Positions 33,263 through 42,832 of a stretch of 64,000 nucleotides of DNA are shown here, piece after piece. A program made the translations under genes and the position numbers. Origin of the DNA: Planctomonas deserti. Lineage in GTDB: Bacteria > Actinomycetota > Actinomycetes > Actinomycetales > Microbacteriaceae. The stretch lies in assembly GCF_003067705.1 (NCBI RefSeq), contig NZ_QANL01000002.1:682001-746000 (forward strand). The letters are read 5' to 3'. Positions within the stretch are counted from its first letter, which is position 1. Every line of letters begins with the position of its first letter. The notes beneath the pieces are model-generated. The model was given only the letters and a program-made list of their open reading frames with translations, did no database searches and had not been told where the DNA came from.

Positions 33263-34759
33263 CTAGACCGCCGGGGTGCTCGGGCGCGAGCCGCCGCTAC
33301 GGCGGCGACGGTTGCGCGAGTGCGGGCGGGTCTGGCCGTCGCCGTGCTCGCCGCCGTGTCCGCCGTGTCCGCCGTGTCCGGCGTGCGCGGTGCTCGCGGA
33401 GTCCGCCGCCGGCGCCTGGGCGCGCTCGCCGGACTCGGCGCCGCTCGCGGAAGCGCCGCTGCCGGAGCCGCCCCGCGTGCGGGTGCGGGTGCGGCCGCCC
33501 TCACGGGGCGGGCGGGAGGAGCCGTCGCGGCCGGAGTCACGGCCGGAGCCGGAGCCCTCAGACCGCACGACGGGCGTGCTCTTCAGGCGGCCCTTCGAGC
33601 CGGCGGGGATGTTGAGCTCCTCGTAGAGGTGCGGCGAGGAGGAGTAGGTCTCCTGCGGCTCGGGCTGGCCGAAGTCGAGGGCGCGGTTGATGAGCGCCCA
33701 CTTGTGCATGTCGTCCCAGTCCACGAACGTGACGGCGATGCCGGTCTTGCCCGCGCGGCCGGTGCGGCCGACGCGGTGCAGGTAGGCCTTCTCGTCCTCG
33801 GGGATCGTGTGGTTGATGACGTGCGTCACGTCGTCGACGTCGATGCCGCGGGCGGCGACGTCGGTCGCGATGAGGATGTCCTTCTTGCCCGCCTTGAAGG
33901 CGGCCATGGCGCGCTCGCGCTGCTCCTGGTTGAGGTCGCCGTGCACGGCGGCGGCGTTGAAGCCGCGGTCGTTCAGCTCCTCGACGAGGCGGGCGGCGGC
34001 GCGCTTGGTGCGGGTGAAGACGACGGTCTTGCCGCGGCCCTCGGCCTGCAGGATGCGGCCGATGACCTCGTCCTTGTCCAAGCTGTGCGCCCGGTAGACG
34101 ACGTGCTTGATGTTGGCCTGCATGATGCCCTCGTCCGGATCCGTCGCGCGGATGTGGATGGGGCGGTTCATGAAGCGGCGCGCGAGGGCGACGACCGGGC
34201 CGGGCATGGTCGCCGAGAACAGCATGGTGTGGCGCAGCGGCGGGGTCTGGGCGAACAGCTTCTCCACGTCGGAGAGGAAGCCGAGGTCGAGCATCTTGTC
34301 GGCCTCGTCGAGGACCATGACCTTCACCTTGGCGAGGCTGAGGAGGCGCTGACCGGCGAGGTCGAGGAGGCGGCCCGGCGTGCCGACGACGATCTGGGCG
34401 CCGGCCTTGAGCTGCTCGATCTGGCCCTCGTACGCCTTGCCGCCGTAGATGGAGACGATCTTGGTGGCGCGGTTGGATGCGGCGAGCTCGAGGTCCTCGG
34501 TCACCTGCACGGCGAGCTCGCGGGTCGGCACGACGACGAGCGCCTGCACGCCGGGCTCCGGGTCGAGGCCGAGACGCTGGATGAGGGGGAGACCGAACCC
34601 GAAGGTCTTGCCGGTTCCCGTCTTGGCCTGGCCGATGATGTCCTGGCCGGTCAGGGCGAGGGGGATGGTCTGGGTCTGGATGGGGAACGGTTCGAGGATC
34701 CCCTTCGACGCGAGAGCGTCGACCATGTCCTGTTCGATATTGAGTTCTGCAAAAGTCAA
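33263..34759 (-). CDS. DEAD-box RNA helicase (RhlE-like)
   Basis: 498 residues from TTG 34759. Q motif and Walker A (AKTGTGKT), PTRELA, TPGR, DEAD (VMVLDEADKML), SAT, and motifs V-VI (ATDVAARGIDVD, HRVGRTGRAG) are all present. A ~110-residue low-complexity tail rich in Gly, Ser and Arg, with HGGHGGHGG and a terminal RNRRRRSGG, probably binds RNA. Such helicases act in RNA folding and decay or cold growth. It corresponds in position to the rhlE-like gene beside the adnAB region in mycobacteria. Confidence 0.94.
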   Translation of the reverse strand: MTFAELNIEQDMVDALASKGILEPFPIQTQTIPLALTGQDIIGQAKTGTGKTFGFGLPLIQRLGLDPEPGVQALVVVPTRELAVQVTEDLELAASNRATKIVSIYGGKAYEGQIEQLKAGAQIVVGTPGRLLDLAGQRLLSLAKVKVMVLDEADKMLDLGFLSDVEKLFAQTPPLRHTMLFSATMPGPVVALARRFMNRPIHIRATDPDEGIMQANIKHVVYRAHSLDKDEVIGRILQAEGRGKTVVFTRTKRAAARLVEELNDRGFNAAAVHGDLNQEQRERAMAAFKAGKKDILIATDVAARGIDVDDVTHVINHTIPEDEKAYLHRVGRTGRAGKTGIAVTFVDWDDMHKWALINRALDFGQPEPQETYSSSPHLYEELNIPAGSKGRLKSTPVVRSEGSGSGRDSGRDGSSRPPREGGRTRTRTRGGSGSGASASGAESGERAQAPAADSASTAHAGHGGHGGHGGEHGDGQTRPHSRNRRRRSGGSRPSTPAV

Positions 34760-34898
34760 GTGAAAGCCCTGTCATGTGGCGAGCCGGAAGCGTCCGGCTG
34801 GGTGAGGCGCCCGTCACGAAAGGGGGCGCTGGTGCCTCCTTCCGATGAGGAGACCGCCCCAGTTTAGCGGCCCGACCCTGATGACCCCATGCGGCCCC

Positions 34899-34904
34899 TA
34901 CACT
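34899..34904 (+). promoter_or_regulatory. Putative -10 element (TACACT), leaderless start
   Basis: TACACT ends 6 nt before the GTG at 34911. On the opposite strand TAAACT at ~34861-34866 could serve the helicase gene with a ~100-nt leader. Confidence 0.5.
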
Positions 34905-34910
34905 GAACGC

Positions 34911-35633
34911 GTGTTCACCTTGTTCCGCCGTGGTCCGCAGGGCGCGGATGCGCCCCGCCTCAAGCCGCGTTCCGAGGCGAAGCGCGCCACCGTTCAGCGG
35001 GTCAGTCTCGAGGAGTTCACCCCGGACGTCCTCGCCTACCTCGGCCAGGTGGCCTATCTCCAGCTCGCGATCTTCGAGCTCCTCTCCCGCGCGGTGAGCA
35101 CGGCTCCCGACATCGCGGGCAAGGAGGCGGTCAGCACCGCCGCCGGCATCGCGCTCAACCGGCACCAGGCGCTCGCCGCCGAGATCAAGCGCCACGGCGA
35201 CGACCCCGCGACGGTCATGAAGCCCATCGCCGGGGCGATCGACAGGTTCTGCCGTCTCGTGCAGGGCGCCGATTGGTACGAGACCCTCGTGTCCGCGATC
35301 ATCACGGCGGGGCTGCTCGACGACTTCTACGTGCGGCTGGCCGCGGGCCTGCCCGCCGAGTACCGGGACCGCGTCATCATCATCCTGGACTCCGGCGACG
35401 AGCGGCAGGGCCTCATGGATGCGGTGAAGCGCGGCATCGCCGCCTCCCCGTCGCTCGGCTCCCGCCTCGCCATGTGGGGACGCCGGCTCGTCGGCGACAC
35501 CTTCCTCGTCGCCCGCTCCGCGATGATCGCGGCGGCCGACTCGTCCGCCGTCGAGGCGCGGCTCGAGCCCGTGTTCACGGAGCTCATCGCCGCGCACACC
35601 CGGCGCATGGACGCCATGGGCCTCACCGCCTGA
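34911..35633 (+). CDS. Ferritin-like fold protein (tRNA-hydroxylase-like)
   Basis: 240 residues, mainly helical. The central region has LGQVAYLQLAIFELLSRAV, LNRHQALAAEIKRHGDDP, WYETLVSAIITAGLLDDFYVRLA and TRRMDAMGL, the four-helix layout of the actinobacterial ferritin-like/MiaE-like family found next to DEAD helicase and DUF3107 genes. Potential metal ligands Glu and His lie in these helices, but function is not established. GTG 34911 with TACACT 6 nt before it suggests a leaderless transcript. Confidence 0.82.
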   Translation: MFTLFRRGPQGADAPRLKPRSEAKRATVQRVSLEEFTPDVLAYLGQVAYLQLAIFELLSRAVSTAPDIAGKEAVSTAAGIALNRHQALAAEIKRHGDDPATVMKPIAGAIDRFCRLVQGADWYETLVSAIITAGLLDDFYVRLAAGLPAEYRDRVIIILDSGDERQGLMDAVKRGIAASPSLGSRLAMWGRRLVGDTFLVARSAMIAAADSSAVEARLEPVFTELIAAHTRRMDAMGLTA

Positions 35634-35664
35634 CGCCACCCGGTCCCGAGCCCAGCACATCGCG

Positions 35665-35721
35665 TGAGGTGCCCGCTTCGGTCCCGAATCCGGTGAAGAA
35701 GGGACCGAAGCGGGCACCTCA
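35665..35721. repeat. Family C inverted repeat, copy 2
   Basis: TGAGGTGCCCGCTTCGGTCCC (split here as 35665-35685) pairs perfectly with 35701-35721: 21 bp of stem, 15-nt loop. It shares GAGGTGCC....TCGGTCCC with copy 1 and also lies between convergent genes. Probable bidirectional terminator, though no T tract is present. Confidence 0.9.
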
Positions 35722-35747
35722 GCGGATGGTGGGGTGATGCGCTGCGG

Positions 35748-36038
35748 TCAGCCGCGGGTGAGGCGCGCGAGGAGTTGCTCGTCGTCGCGCACGCGGCGGC
35801 GGCCGAGCATCAGCTCCGTCGCGACGCTCGCCAGGCCGGCGAGCACGAGCGAGGCGACCCAGATCCAGCCGCCGTCCCAGGCGAGGCCCGCCCAGGTGAG
35901 GGCGACCCACACCACGGCGGCGACGCCCGCGCCCACGGCGGGCGCGACGGCGACGCCGATCTCGGCGCGGTGCGGCAACGCGTAGCGGGCCGCGGTCCCG
36001 AGGATCAGTCCGCCGAGGGTGACGAAGAGGAGTTCCAT
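35748..36038 (-). CDS. Small membrane protein, three helices
   Basis: 96 residues with three hydrophobic segments (ELLFVTLGGLILGTAARYAL; GVAVAPAVGAGVAAVVWVALTW; WIWVASLVLAGLASVATELML) and a basic cytosolic end (GRRRVRDDEQLLARL). Family not recognised with certainty; similar small membrane proteins accompany DUF3107 in related genomes. It lies 16 bp downstream of the DUF3107 gene and is probably co-transcribed with it. Confidence 0.75.
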   Translation of the reverse strand: MELLFVTLGGLILGTAARYALPHRAEIGVAVAPAVGAGVAAVVWVALTWAGLAWDGGWIWVASLVLAGLASVATELMLGRRRVRDDEQLLARLTRG

Positions 36039-36054
36039 CCGGAGACGGGAGGGG

Positions 36055-36279
36055 TCAGGCGACGAAGCCGACCCGGCGGGCCTCTTCGCCGCCGAGCTCG
36101 ATGTAGGCGAGGCCGTGCGTCGGCACGAGGTAGACGCGGCCCTTGACGTCCGTGAGCGTGAAGAACGCGGTCTTGCCCTCCACGGCGTCGGTGACGACCT
36201 TCTGAATGTCCTCGGGGGCCTGCTTCGACTCGAAGCTGAGCTCGCGGGGGGCGTTGGTGATACCGATGCGGATGTCCAT
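36055..36279 (-). CDS. DUF3107 protein (TB9.4-like)
   Basis: 74 residues: DIRIGITNAPRELSFESKQ, then VTDAVEGKTAFFTLTDVKGRVYLVPTHGLAYIELG, matching DUF3107, an actinobacterial family of unknown function. In mycobacteria the orthologue lies in the same neighbourhood between rhlE and adnAB. GAAAGGCACCCC precedes the ATG. Divergent from adnA. Confidence 0.92.
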   Translation of the reverse strand: MDIRIGITNAPRELSFESKQAPEDIQKVVTDAVEGKTAFFTLTDVKGRVYLVPTHGLAYIELGGEEARRVGFVA

Positions 36280-36374
36280 GGGGTGCCTTTCGTGCGTCGA
36301 TTCGACGGTAGGGAAAGGCTATCGGTACGGCTCGGGCGGTTCGCTCCCGTTCACTGTCGGCGGAAGGTTATAAC

Positions 36375-39300
36375 TTGATCGCCGTGGCGATTCGAGGATT
36401 CACAAGCGGCGGTCGGGAGCACGGCCCGACCGTTCTCGACGCGTCCCAGGCCGCCGTGCTCGACCTGCCCGCCGACGCGACGGCGGCCGTGCTCGGCGCC
36501 CCCGGCTCCGGCAAGACGGCGACGCTCATCGAGCTGGTCGCGCATCGGCTCGAGCAGGGCCTGTCACCGGAGGAGCTCCTCGTCCTCACCCCGACCCGCG
36601 CGGGCGCGACCGTGCTCCGGGACCGCATCGCCCTGCGCATCGGCGTGCCCACGCTCGGGCCCCTCGCCCGCACGCCGCAGTCGCTCGCCTTCGAGATCGT
36701 CGCGGATGCGGCCGCCCACTCCGGGGACGAGCCGCCGCGGCTCCTGACCGGCGGCGAGCAGGACCAGATGCTCGCCGAGCTCCTGCAGGGCGAGATCGAG
36801 GACGGCGTCGACGGATACTGGCCCGAGCACCTCGGCCCCGACGTGCGGCGGCTGCGCGGCTTCCGCACAGAGCTGCGCGACCTCATGATGCGGTGCACCG
36901 AGCACGGCGTGACCCCGGATCGGCTCGGCCGGCTCGCGGAGCGGGAGGACCGCTCGGAGTGGGCGGCCGCCGCGACCTTCCTCCGCGGCTATGACGACGT
37001 GAAGGCCAGCTTCCGCGACCGCTCGTTCGACTCGGCCGAGCTGCTCAGCGAGGCCACCTCCCTCGTCACGGCCGCAGGCGCGGGGCTCGCCGACGAGCTC
37101 GGGCGCTTCGGCCGGCTGCGCCTGCTCCTGCTCGACGACGCCCAGGAGTCGACGCGGTCGACGCTCGCTCTCGTACGCGCCTTCGCCCGGCGCGGGGTCG
37201 CCGTCGTCGCGTTCGGCGACCCGGATGTGGCCACCGGATCATTCCGCGGCGCCCTCCCCGACGCGGTCGCCCGGCTCGGCGTGCACCTCGGCGTGCCGTC
37301 GGTGCCGACGGTCGAGCTGACAACCGTGCACCGCCAGGGGGAGGAGCTGCGCGCGCTGACCGCGGCGGTGTCCGGCCGCATCGGGTCCGCGGGCGCGGGC
37401 ACCCAGCGCCGCGCCGGGGCCGCGGATGCGGTTCCGCCAGCGGATGCGGCGGCGGCAGCGGCGGAGACCGAGCCGGGCGCCGAGCGCCGCCAGGACGCGC
37501 AGCGCGGGCAGGACGGGCGGGATGCGCCCGCCGTCGTCGCCTACGAGCTGCCGTCCCCCGCGGACGAGCTCGCCGTCATCGCCCGGCGCCTGCGCGAGCG
37601 CCACGTGTTCGACGGGATGCCGTGGGGGCGCATGGCCGTGCTGGTGCGCTCGGGCGGCCAGGTGCCGGCGCTCGCGCGCGGCCTCGCGACCCTCGAGGTG
37701 CCCACCCGGGTCTCCGGTGCCGGCACCGCCGTGCGCGACGAGTACGCCGTTCGCGCCATGATCCTGCTGCTCGAGGTCGCCCTCGGGCGGGTGCCGCTTG
37801 ATGCGCCCGCCGCCGTGACCCTGCTCACCGGCCCGCTCGGCGGGCTCGATGCGGTCTCGCTGCGCCGGCTCAAGTCGGCACTGCGGCACGACGAGCTCGA
37901 CGCGGGCGGCGACCGGCCCGCGGACGACCTGCTCGTGGAGAGCCTGCGGGCGCCCGGCGTGCTCGCGCTCATCGACACCAGGGTGGCGCGCCTCGCCGGG
38001 CGGCTTGCCGAGAGCATCCGGGCGGCGGAGGCCCAGGCGGCGGACGGCGCGACCATCGAGGAGCTGCTCTGGGGCGTCTGGCAGCGCAGCGGGCTCGCCG
38101 GGCCCTGGCGCGAGCGCTCTCTCGGCTCGGGCATCGTCGCCGAGGAGGCGAACCGCAACCTCGACGCGATCGTCGCGCTCTTCTCGGCCGCGCGGCGCTT
38201 CGTCGAGCGCACCCCGGACGCTCCGGCCGGCGTCTTCCTCGACGCCTGGACGGGCAGCGACGTGCCCGAGGACACGCTCGCGCCGCGGTCCCTCGTCGAC
38301 GCGGTGACCGTGGGCACGCCGTCGTCGGTGATCGGCGACGAGTTCGACACCGTCGTGGTCGCGGGCGTGCAGGACGGCGTGTGGCCGAATCTCCGCATCC
38401 GCGGATCACTGCTCGGCGCGCAGGACCTTGCCGCGCTCGCGGGCGGCGAGGCGGACGGCGACGGCATCGACGCCCGCACGGCCGTGCTGCACGACGAGCT
38501 GCGGATGTTCGCGCAGGCCGTGTCCCGTGCGAGCCGCGAGATCGTGGTGACGGCCGTCGCCAACGACGACGCCCTGCCCTCCGCCTTCTTCCGACTCGTG
38601 CCCGCGGGCGACCCGGGCGACCTCGCCCGTTCTCCGCTCTCGCTGCGCGGCATGGTCGCGCGGCTCCGGCGAGAGCTCACCGGCACGGGGAGCGCCGCCG
38701 CCGCGCGCGGGCTCGCCCAGCTTGCCGAGCAGGGCGTCCCCGGTGCCGACCCCGCCACCTGGTACGGCATGCTTCCGCCGAGCACGACGGAGCCGCTGCA
38801 CGACCTGACGGACCCCGAGGCGGAGGCCGTGAGCGTGTCGCCCTCGCGCATGGAGTCGTTCGAGACCTGCCCGCTGCACTGGTTCATCGACACCATGGGC
38901 GGCGACAGCACCTCGACGGCGACGGGGCTCGGCACCGTGCTGCACAAGGTCATGGAGACGGCGACGGACACGAGCGCCGACGGCCTGTGGCGCGACGTCG
39001 AGGCGCGCTGGGGCGAGTTCCGCTTCGAGGCGCCGTGGCAGTCGGAGGTCGAGAAGATCCGGGCCAGGGAGATGACCACGAGGCTCTCCCACTACCTCGG
39101 CGACTTCGAGCGGGCCGGCGGCACCCTGCTCAGCTCGGAGAAGCGGTTCCGCCTGCCGATCCGGCTGGAGACGGGCGAGGCCGTGCTGAGCGGCAGCATC
39201 GACAGGGTCGAGCAGCTCGCGGACGGCAGCGCCGTGATCGTCGACCTGAAGACGGGGTCGCACGTGCCGACCACGGACGCGGCCGTCGCGGATCACCCGC

Positions 39301-39599
39301 AGCTCGGCGCGTACCAGCTCGCCTTCGCGGCGGGTCACATCGAGGGGCTGCCGGAGAACCTGCCCGCGGGCGGGGCCAAGCTCGTCATCGTGTCGAAGGG
39401 CACGCAGAAGAAGCCGTACCACGACCCCAAGCAGAGCGCCTTCACCGACGAGGAGATCCGGTCCTTCCAGGAGCGCGTGGCCGAGACGGCCGAGGGCATG
39501 GCGGGGGCCGTGTTCGTTGCCCAGGTCGGATCGCACTGCCTCGACCCCTGGTCATTCGGCAGCTGCCGCATCCACGTCGTCAAGGCGGTGTCGGCGTGA
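36375..39599 (+). CDS. adnA: AdnA-type ATP-dependent helicase-nuclease subunit
   Basis: 1074 residues. UvrD-like N-terminal motor with Walker A G41APGSGKT48 and a Walker B-like LLLLDDAQES; a poorly conserved Ala-rich insertion at ~340-380; UvrD motif remnants; then a C-terminal RecB-like nuclease with SPSRMESFETCPLHWF and the PD-(D/E)XK core VIVDLKTG (Asp957, Lys959). It pairs with the next gene, which overlaps its stop (GTGA). AdnAB is the actinobacterial heterodimer that resects double-strand breaks. The start is uncertain: TTG 36375 or GTG 36384. Confidence 0.88.
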   Translation: MIAVAIRGFTSGGREHGPTVLDASQAAVLDLPADATAAVLGAPGSGKTATLIELVAHRLEQGLSPEELLVLTPTRAGATVLRDRIALRIGVPTLGPLARTPQSLAFEIVADAAAHSGDEPPRLLTGGEQDQMLAELLQGEIEDGVDGYWPEHLGPDVRRLRGFRTELRDLMMRCTEHGVTPDRLGRLAEREDRSEWAAAATFLRGYDDVKASFRDRSFDSAELLSEATSLVTAAGAGLADELGRFGRLRLLLLDDAQESTRSTLALVRAFARRGVAVVAFGDPDVATGSFRGALPDAVARLGVHLGVPSVPTVELTTVHRQGEELRALTAAVSGRIGSAGAGTQRRAGAADAVPPADAAAAAAETEPGAERRQDAQRGQDGRDAPAVVAYELPSPADELAVIARRLRERHVFDGMPWGRMAVLVRSGGQVPALARGLATLEVPTRVSGAGTAVRDEYAVRAMILLLEVALGRVPLDAPAAVTLLTGPLGGLDAVSLRRLKSALRHDELDAGGDRPADDLLVESLRAPGVLALIDTRVARLAGRLAESIRAAEAQAADGATIEELLWGVWQRSGLAGPWRERSLGSGIVAEEANRNLDAIVALFSAARRFVERTPDAPAGVFLDAWTGSDVPEDTLAPRSLVDAVTVGTPSSVIGDEFDTVVVAGVQDGVWPNLRIRGSLLGAQDLAALAGGEADGDGIDARTAVLHDELRMFAQAVSRASREIVVTAVANDDALPSAFFRLVPAGDPGDLARSPLSLRGMVARLRRELTGTGSAAAARGLAQLAEQGVPGADPATWYGMLPPSTTEPLHDLTDPEAEAVSVSPSRMESFETCPLHWFIDTMGGDSTSTATGLGTVLHKVMETATDTSADGLWRDVEARWGEFRFEAPWQSEVEKIRAREMTTRLSHYLGDFERAGGTLLSSEKRFRLPIRLETGEAVLSGSIDRVEQLADGSAVIVDLKTGSHVPTTDAAVADHPQLGAYQLAFAAGHIEGLPENLPAGGAKLVIVSKGTQKKPYHDPKQSAFTDEEIRSFQERVAETAEGMAGAVFVAQVGSHCLDPWSFGSCRIHVVKAVSA

Positions 39600-42500
39600 T
39601 CGGCGCGGCGGAGCTCGCGGCCCGGCTGGGGCAGCCCACCCCGACGGTGCAGCAGCAGGCCGTCATCGAGGCGCCGCTGACGCCCGCGCTCGTCGTCGCC
39701 GGGGCGGGAAGCGGCAAGACCGAGACCATGGCCAACCGCGTGTTGTGGCTGCTCGCCAACGGCCTCGTGCAGGAGAACGAGGTGCTCGGGCTCACCTTCA
39801 CCCGCAAGGCGGCGGGGGAGCTCGGCCAGCGCATCGGCCGGCGCATCGGCCAGCTGCGCGAGGCCGGACTACTGCCGGCGGACGACTCCTTCGAGCAGCC
39901 CACGGTCTCCACCTACAACTCGTTCGCGAACGCGATCTTCCGCGACAACGCCCTGCTCGTCGGGCGCGAGCCGGAGTCCGTGCTGCTCAGCGACTCCGCC
40001 GCGTGGCTGCTCGCCCGATCAGTGGTGCGGTCGAGCACCGACGAGCGCCTCGTGCCCCTCGGCAGGTCGCTGAACGCCGTGACGGACGCCGTGCTCGAGC
40101 TCAGCAGGGAGCTCGGCGAGAACGTCGTGGAGTCGTCGCGCGTCGTGCGGCTCGCCGAGGACTTCCGCTCGATCGCGGAGCTCCCGTACTCCGACTCGCC
40201 GGCCAAGCGCACGCCGTACGCGTCCGTCACCAAGGCCCTCGGCGACGTGAGTGCGCTGCCGGTGCTCGTCGACCTCGCCGACCGCTACGCCGCCGAGAAG
40301 AAGCGGCGCGGCCTCGTGGAGTTCTCGGACCAGGTCGCGCTCGCGCTCGCGGTGTGCGAGCGCCGGCCCGCCGTCGCCGCCGGCTACCGCGACCGGTTCC
40401 GGGTCGTGCTCCTCGACGAGTACCAGGACACCTCGGTGGTGCAGACCCGGCTGCTCGCGGCGCTGTTCGCCGGACACGGCGTCATGGCCGTGGGCGACCC
40501 CCACCAGTCCATCTACGGCTGGCGCGGAGCGAGCGCCGCCAACCTCGCCCGGTTCGGCGACGACTTCGGTGCGGGCGACCCGGTCGCCGAGTTCGCCCTC
40601 TCCACGAGCTGGCGCAACTCGACCACCATCCTCGCCGCCGCCAACGCGGTCGTCGGGCCCCTCACTGCGGCCAGCCGCGTGCGGGTGGAGCCGCTGCGGG
40701 CGCGGGACGGCGCGCCCGAGGGCACCGTGCTCGCCCGGTATGCCGAGACCGTGGAGGAGGAGGCCACGGGCGTCGCGGAGTGGCTCGCTGCGCGGCTTGC
40801 GGTGCGGAAGCCGGACGGCGAGTCGAAGGACGCGGCCATCCTCTTCCGGTCGCGGAGCGCCATGGGGCTGTTCGCCGAGGCGCTGGAGGCCCGCGGGGTG
40901 CCGCACCACATCCTCGGCCTCGGCGGGCTGCTGCAGGCGCCCGAGATCGTCGACCTCGTGAGCGCGCTGCGCGTGCTGCACGACCCGTCCGCGGGGTCGC
41001 ACCTCATCCGCCTGCTCTCCGGCGCGCGCTGGTCCATCGGCGCGCGGGACCTGCAGCACCTGTCCCGCGTCGCGGGCTGGCTGCACAACCGCGACTGGTC
41101 GCAGCGCCGCCTGAGCGAGGAGCTCACCCGGCGGATGCGGGAGTCGGTGGCGAGCGACGACGGTCGCTCCATCGTCGACGCCCTCGACTTCGTGACCGAG
41201 GCGCCGGACGGGCACTCGCAGCTCGAGGGCTTCAGCCCCATCGGGCTGCGCCGGTTGCGGGCGGCGGGGGAGCAGCTGACCTTCCTGCGCTCGCGCACCG
41301 GCCTCGCCCTGCCCGACCTCGTGCGCCTCGTCGAGCAGGAGCTGCTGCTCGACATCGAGGTGGCGGCGCACGACAGGAGCGTGCACGGGCCGGCGAACCT
41401 CTACGCGTTCCACGACGAGCTCGACAGCTTCCTCGCGAGCGACGACCTCGCCACGCTCGGCAGCTTCCTCGGCTGGCTGGAGCGCGCGGAGCGCCAGGAC
41501 ACCATGGGGCCACGCAGCGAGAATTCCGAGCCGGGCACGGTGCAGCTGCTGACCATCCACGGTTCCAAGGGCCTGGAGTGGGACGTCGTCGTGGTGCCGC
41601 GGCTCGTCATCGACGAGCTGCCCGCGAAGGCCAAGGAGGGCTCGGGCTGGCTGCGCTTCGGCAAGCTGCCCTACGAGTTCCGCGGCGACTCCGCCGAGCT
41701 GCCCCTGCTCGCCTGGCGCGGCTGCGAGACGCAGAAGGACTTCGACGGCAGGCTCGCCGAGTACACGGCGGCGCTGGCCGACCGGCACCGGGCGGAGGAG
41801 CGCAGGCTGGCGTACGTCGCCGTGACGCGGGCCCGCGAGGAGCTGCTGCTCACCGGGTCGTTCTGGTCGCACACCACCCGGCCTCGCGCGGCCAGCCCGT
41901 TCCTCACCGAGCTGTTCGAGGCCGGGCTGCTGAACGAGTTCCCGCTGCTGACCCAGCACGAGGAGAATCCGCGGGCCGGATCAGCCCTCACCGCCTCGTG
42001 GCCGCTGGACCCGCTCGGGTCGCGGCGCACGCGCGTCGAGCGCGCCGCCGTCGCGGTGCAGGAGGCGATCGGTTCGATGCGGACCGGCGAGGACGCCGAC
42101 GCGGGGCGCTGGCAGCGCGACATCGACCTCCTGCTCGCGGAACGCGACGCCGCGGCCGAACGGGCCGAGCTCGTGGAGCTGCCGACCCGCATCCCGGCGT
42201 CACGGTTCAAGGACTACGTGACCGACCCGTCCGGCGTCGCCGCGGCGCTGCGCCGGCCGATGCCGGAGCGGCCCTACCGCCAGACCAGGCTGGGCACGCT
42301 CTTCCACGGCTGGGTCGAGTCCCGCTTCGGCGGTTCGGGCACGGGCGACCTGCTCGACTCCCTCGCGCACGAGTTCGACGCGGATCCGGAGCAGAGCCCG
42401 GTGGACGAGGCGGAGCTTGCCCGCCTGCAGGCCACCTTCGAGCGCTCGGAGTGGGCGAGCCGGAAGCCGGTCGAGGTCGAGGTGGAGGTGCACGTGCGCG

Positions 42501-42817
42501 TCGCCGACCAGATCGTGATCTGCAAGATCGACGCCGTGTACGAGATTGACGGCCGGTACCGCATCGTGGACTGGAAGACGGGCAAGGCGCCCGCCGACGC
42601 CGCGGAGCTGGAGCTCCGCCAGCTTCAGCTCGCCCTGTACCGGCTCGCGTTCGCGCGCTGGCGCGGAATCGACCCGGACCTCGTCGACGCGGAGTTCTAC
42701 TACGTCTCCGAGGACCGGGTCATCCGACCGGACCGTATCTACTCCGAGGAGGACCTGCGCTCGCTGTGGCTGGACTCGCTCGGCGGCCGGCCCGCGGAGA
42801 GCACCGCGACGGCGTGA
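39596..42817 (+). CDS. adnB: AdnB-type ATP-dependent helicase-nuclease subunit
   Basis: 1073 residues from GTG 39596, overlapping the adnA stop. A complete UvrD/SF1A motor: Walker A AGAGSGKT (35-42), LTFTRKAAGEL, VVLLDEYQDTS, GDPHQSIYGWRGA, STSWRNSTTIL, TIHGSKGLEWD, and VAVTRAREEL. The C-terminal RecB-type nuclease holds ICKIDAVYEIDG and RIVDWKTG (Asp992, Lys994). In mycobacteria AdnB is the leading motor of AdnAB, which fits the fuller motif set here than in AdnA. The open frame reaches far upstream of 39596, but that part is antisense-like shadow of adnA. Confidence 0.9.
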   Translation: MIGAAELAARLGQPTPTVQQQAVIEAPLTPALVVAGAGSGKTETMANRVLWLLANGLVQENEVLGLTFTRKAAGELGQRIGRRIGQLREAGLLPADDSFEQPTVSTYNSFANAIFRDNALLVGREPESVLLSDSAAWLLARSVVRSSTDERLVPLGRSLNAVTDAVLELSRELGENVVESSRVVRLAEDFRSIAELPYSDSPAKRTPYASVTKALGDVSALPVLVDLADRYAAEKKRRGLVEFSDQVALALAVCERRPAVAAGYRDRFRVVLLDEYQDTSVVQTRLLAALFAGHGVMAVGDPHQSIYGWRGASAANLARFGDDFGAGDPVAEFALSTSWRNSTTILAAANAVVGPLTAASRVRVEPLRARDGAPEGTVLARYAETVEEEATGVAEWLAARLAVRKPDGESKDAAILFRSRSAMGLFAEALEARGVPHHILGLGGLLQAPEIVDLVSALRVLHDPSAGSHLIRLLSGARWSIGARDLQHLSRVAGWLHNRDWSQRRLSEELTRRMRESVASDDGRSIVDALDFVTEAPDGHSQLEGFSPIGLRRLRAAGEQLTFLRSRTGLALPDLVRLVEQELLLDIEVAAHDRSVHGPANLYAFHDELDSFLASDDLATLGSFLGWLERAERQDTMGPRSENSEPGTVQLLTIHGSKGLEWDVVVVPRLVIDELPAKAKEGSGWLRFGKLPYEFRGDSAELPLLAWRGCETQKDFDGRLAEYTAALADRHRAEERRLAYVAVTRAREELLLTGSFWSHTTRPRAASPFLTELFEAGLLNEFPLLTQHEENPRAGSALTASWPLDPLGSRRTRVERAAVAVQEAIGSMRTGEDADAGRWQRDIDLLLAERDAAAERAELVELPTRIPASRFKDYVTDPSGVAAALRRPMPERPYRQTRLGTLFHGWVESRFGGSGTGDLLDSLAHEFDADPEQSPVDEAELARLQATFERSEWASRKPVEVEVEVHVRVADQIVICKIDAVYEIDGRYRIVDWKTGKAPADAAELELRQLQLALYRLAFARWRGIDPDLVDAEFYYVSEDRVIRPDRIYSEEDLRSLWLDSLGGRPAESTATA

Positions 42818-42832
42818 TCGAGTGATCCGCTC

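Noticed and set aside
33320-33420. Short direct repeats (GGHGG-coding) as a possible CRISPR or repeat array
   Set aside because: They encode a His/Gly run in the DEAD helicase tail; there are no regular spacers.
38381-39595. Upstream extension of the adnB frame by ~400 codons
   Set aside because: The region is the adnA nuclease end in another frame, the extra residues are Arg/Gly-rich, and GTG 39596 with a GTGA overlap is a normal coupled start.
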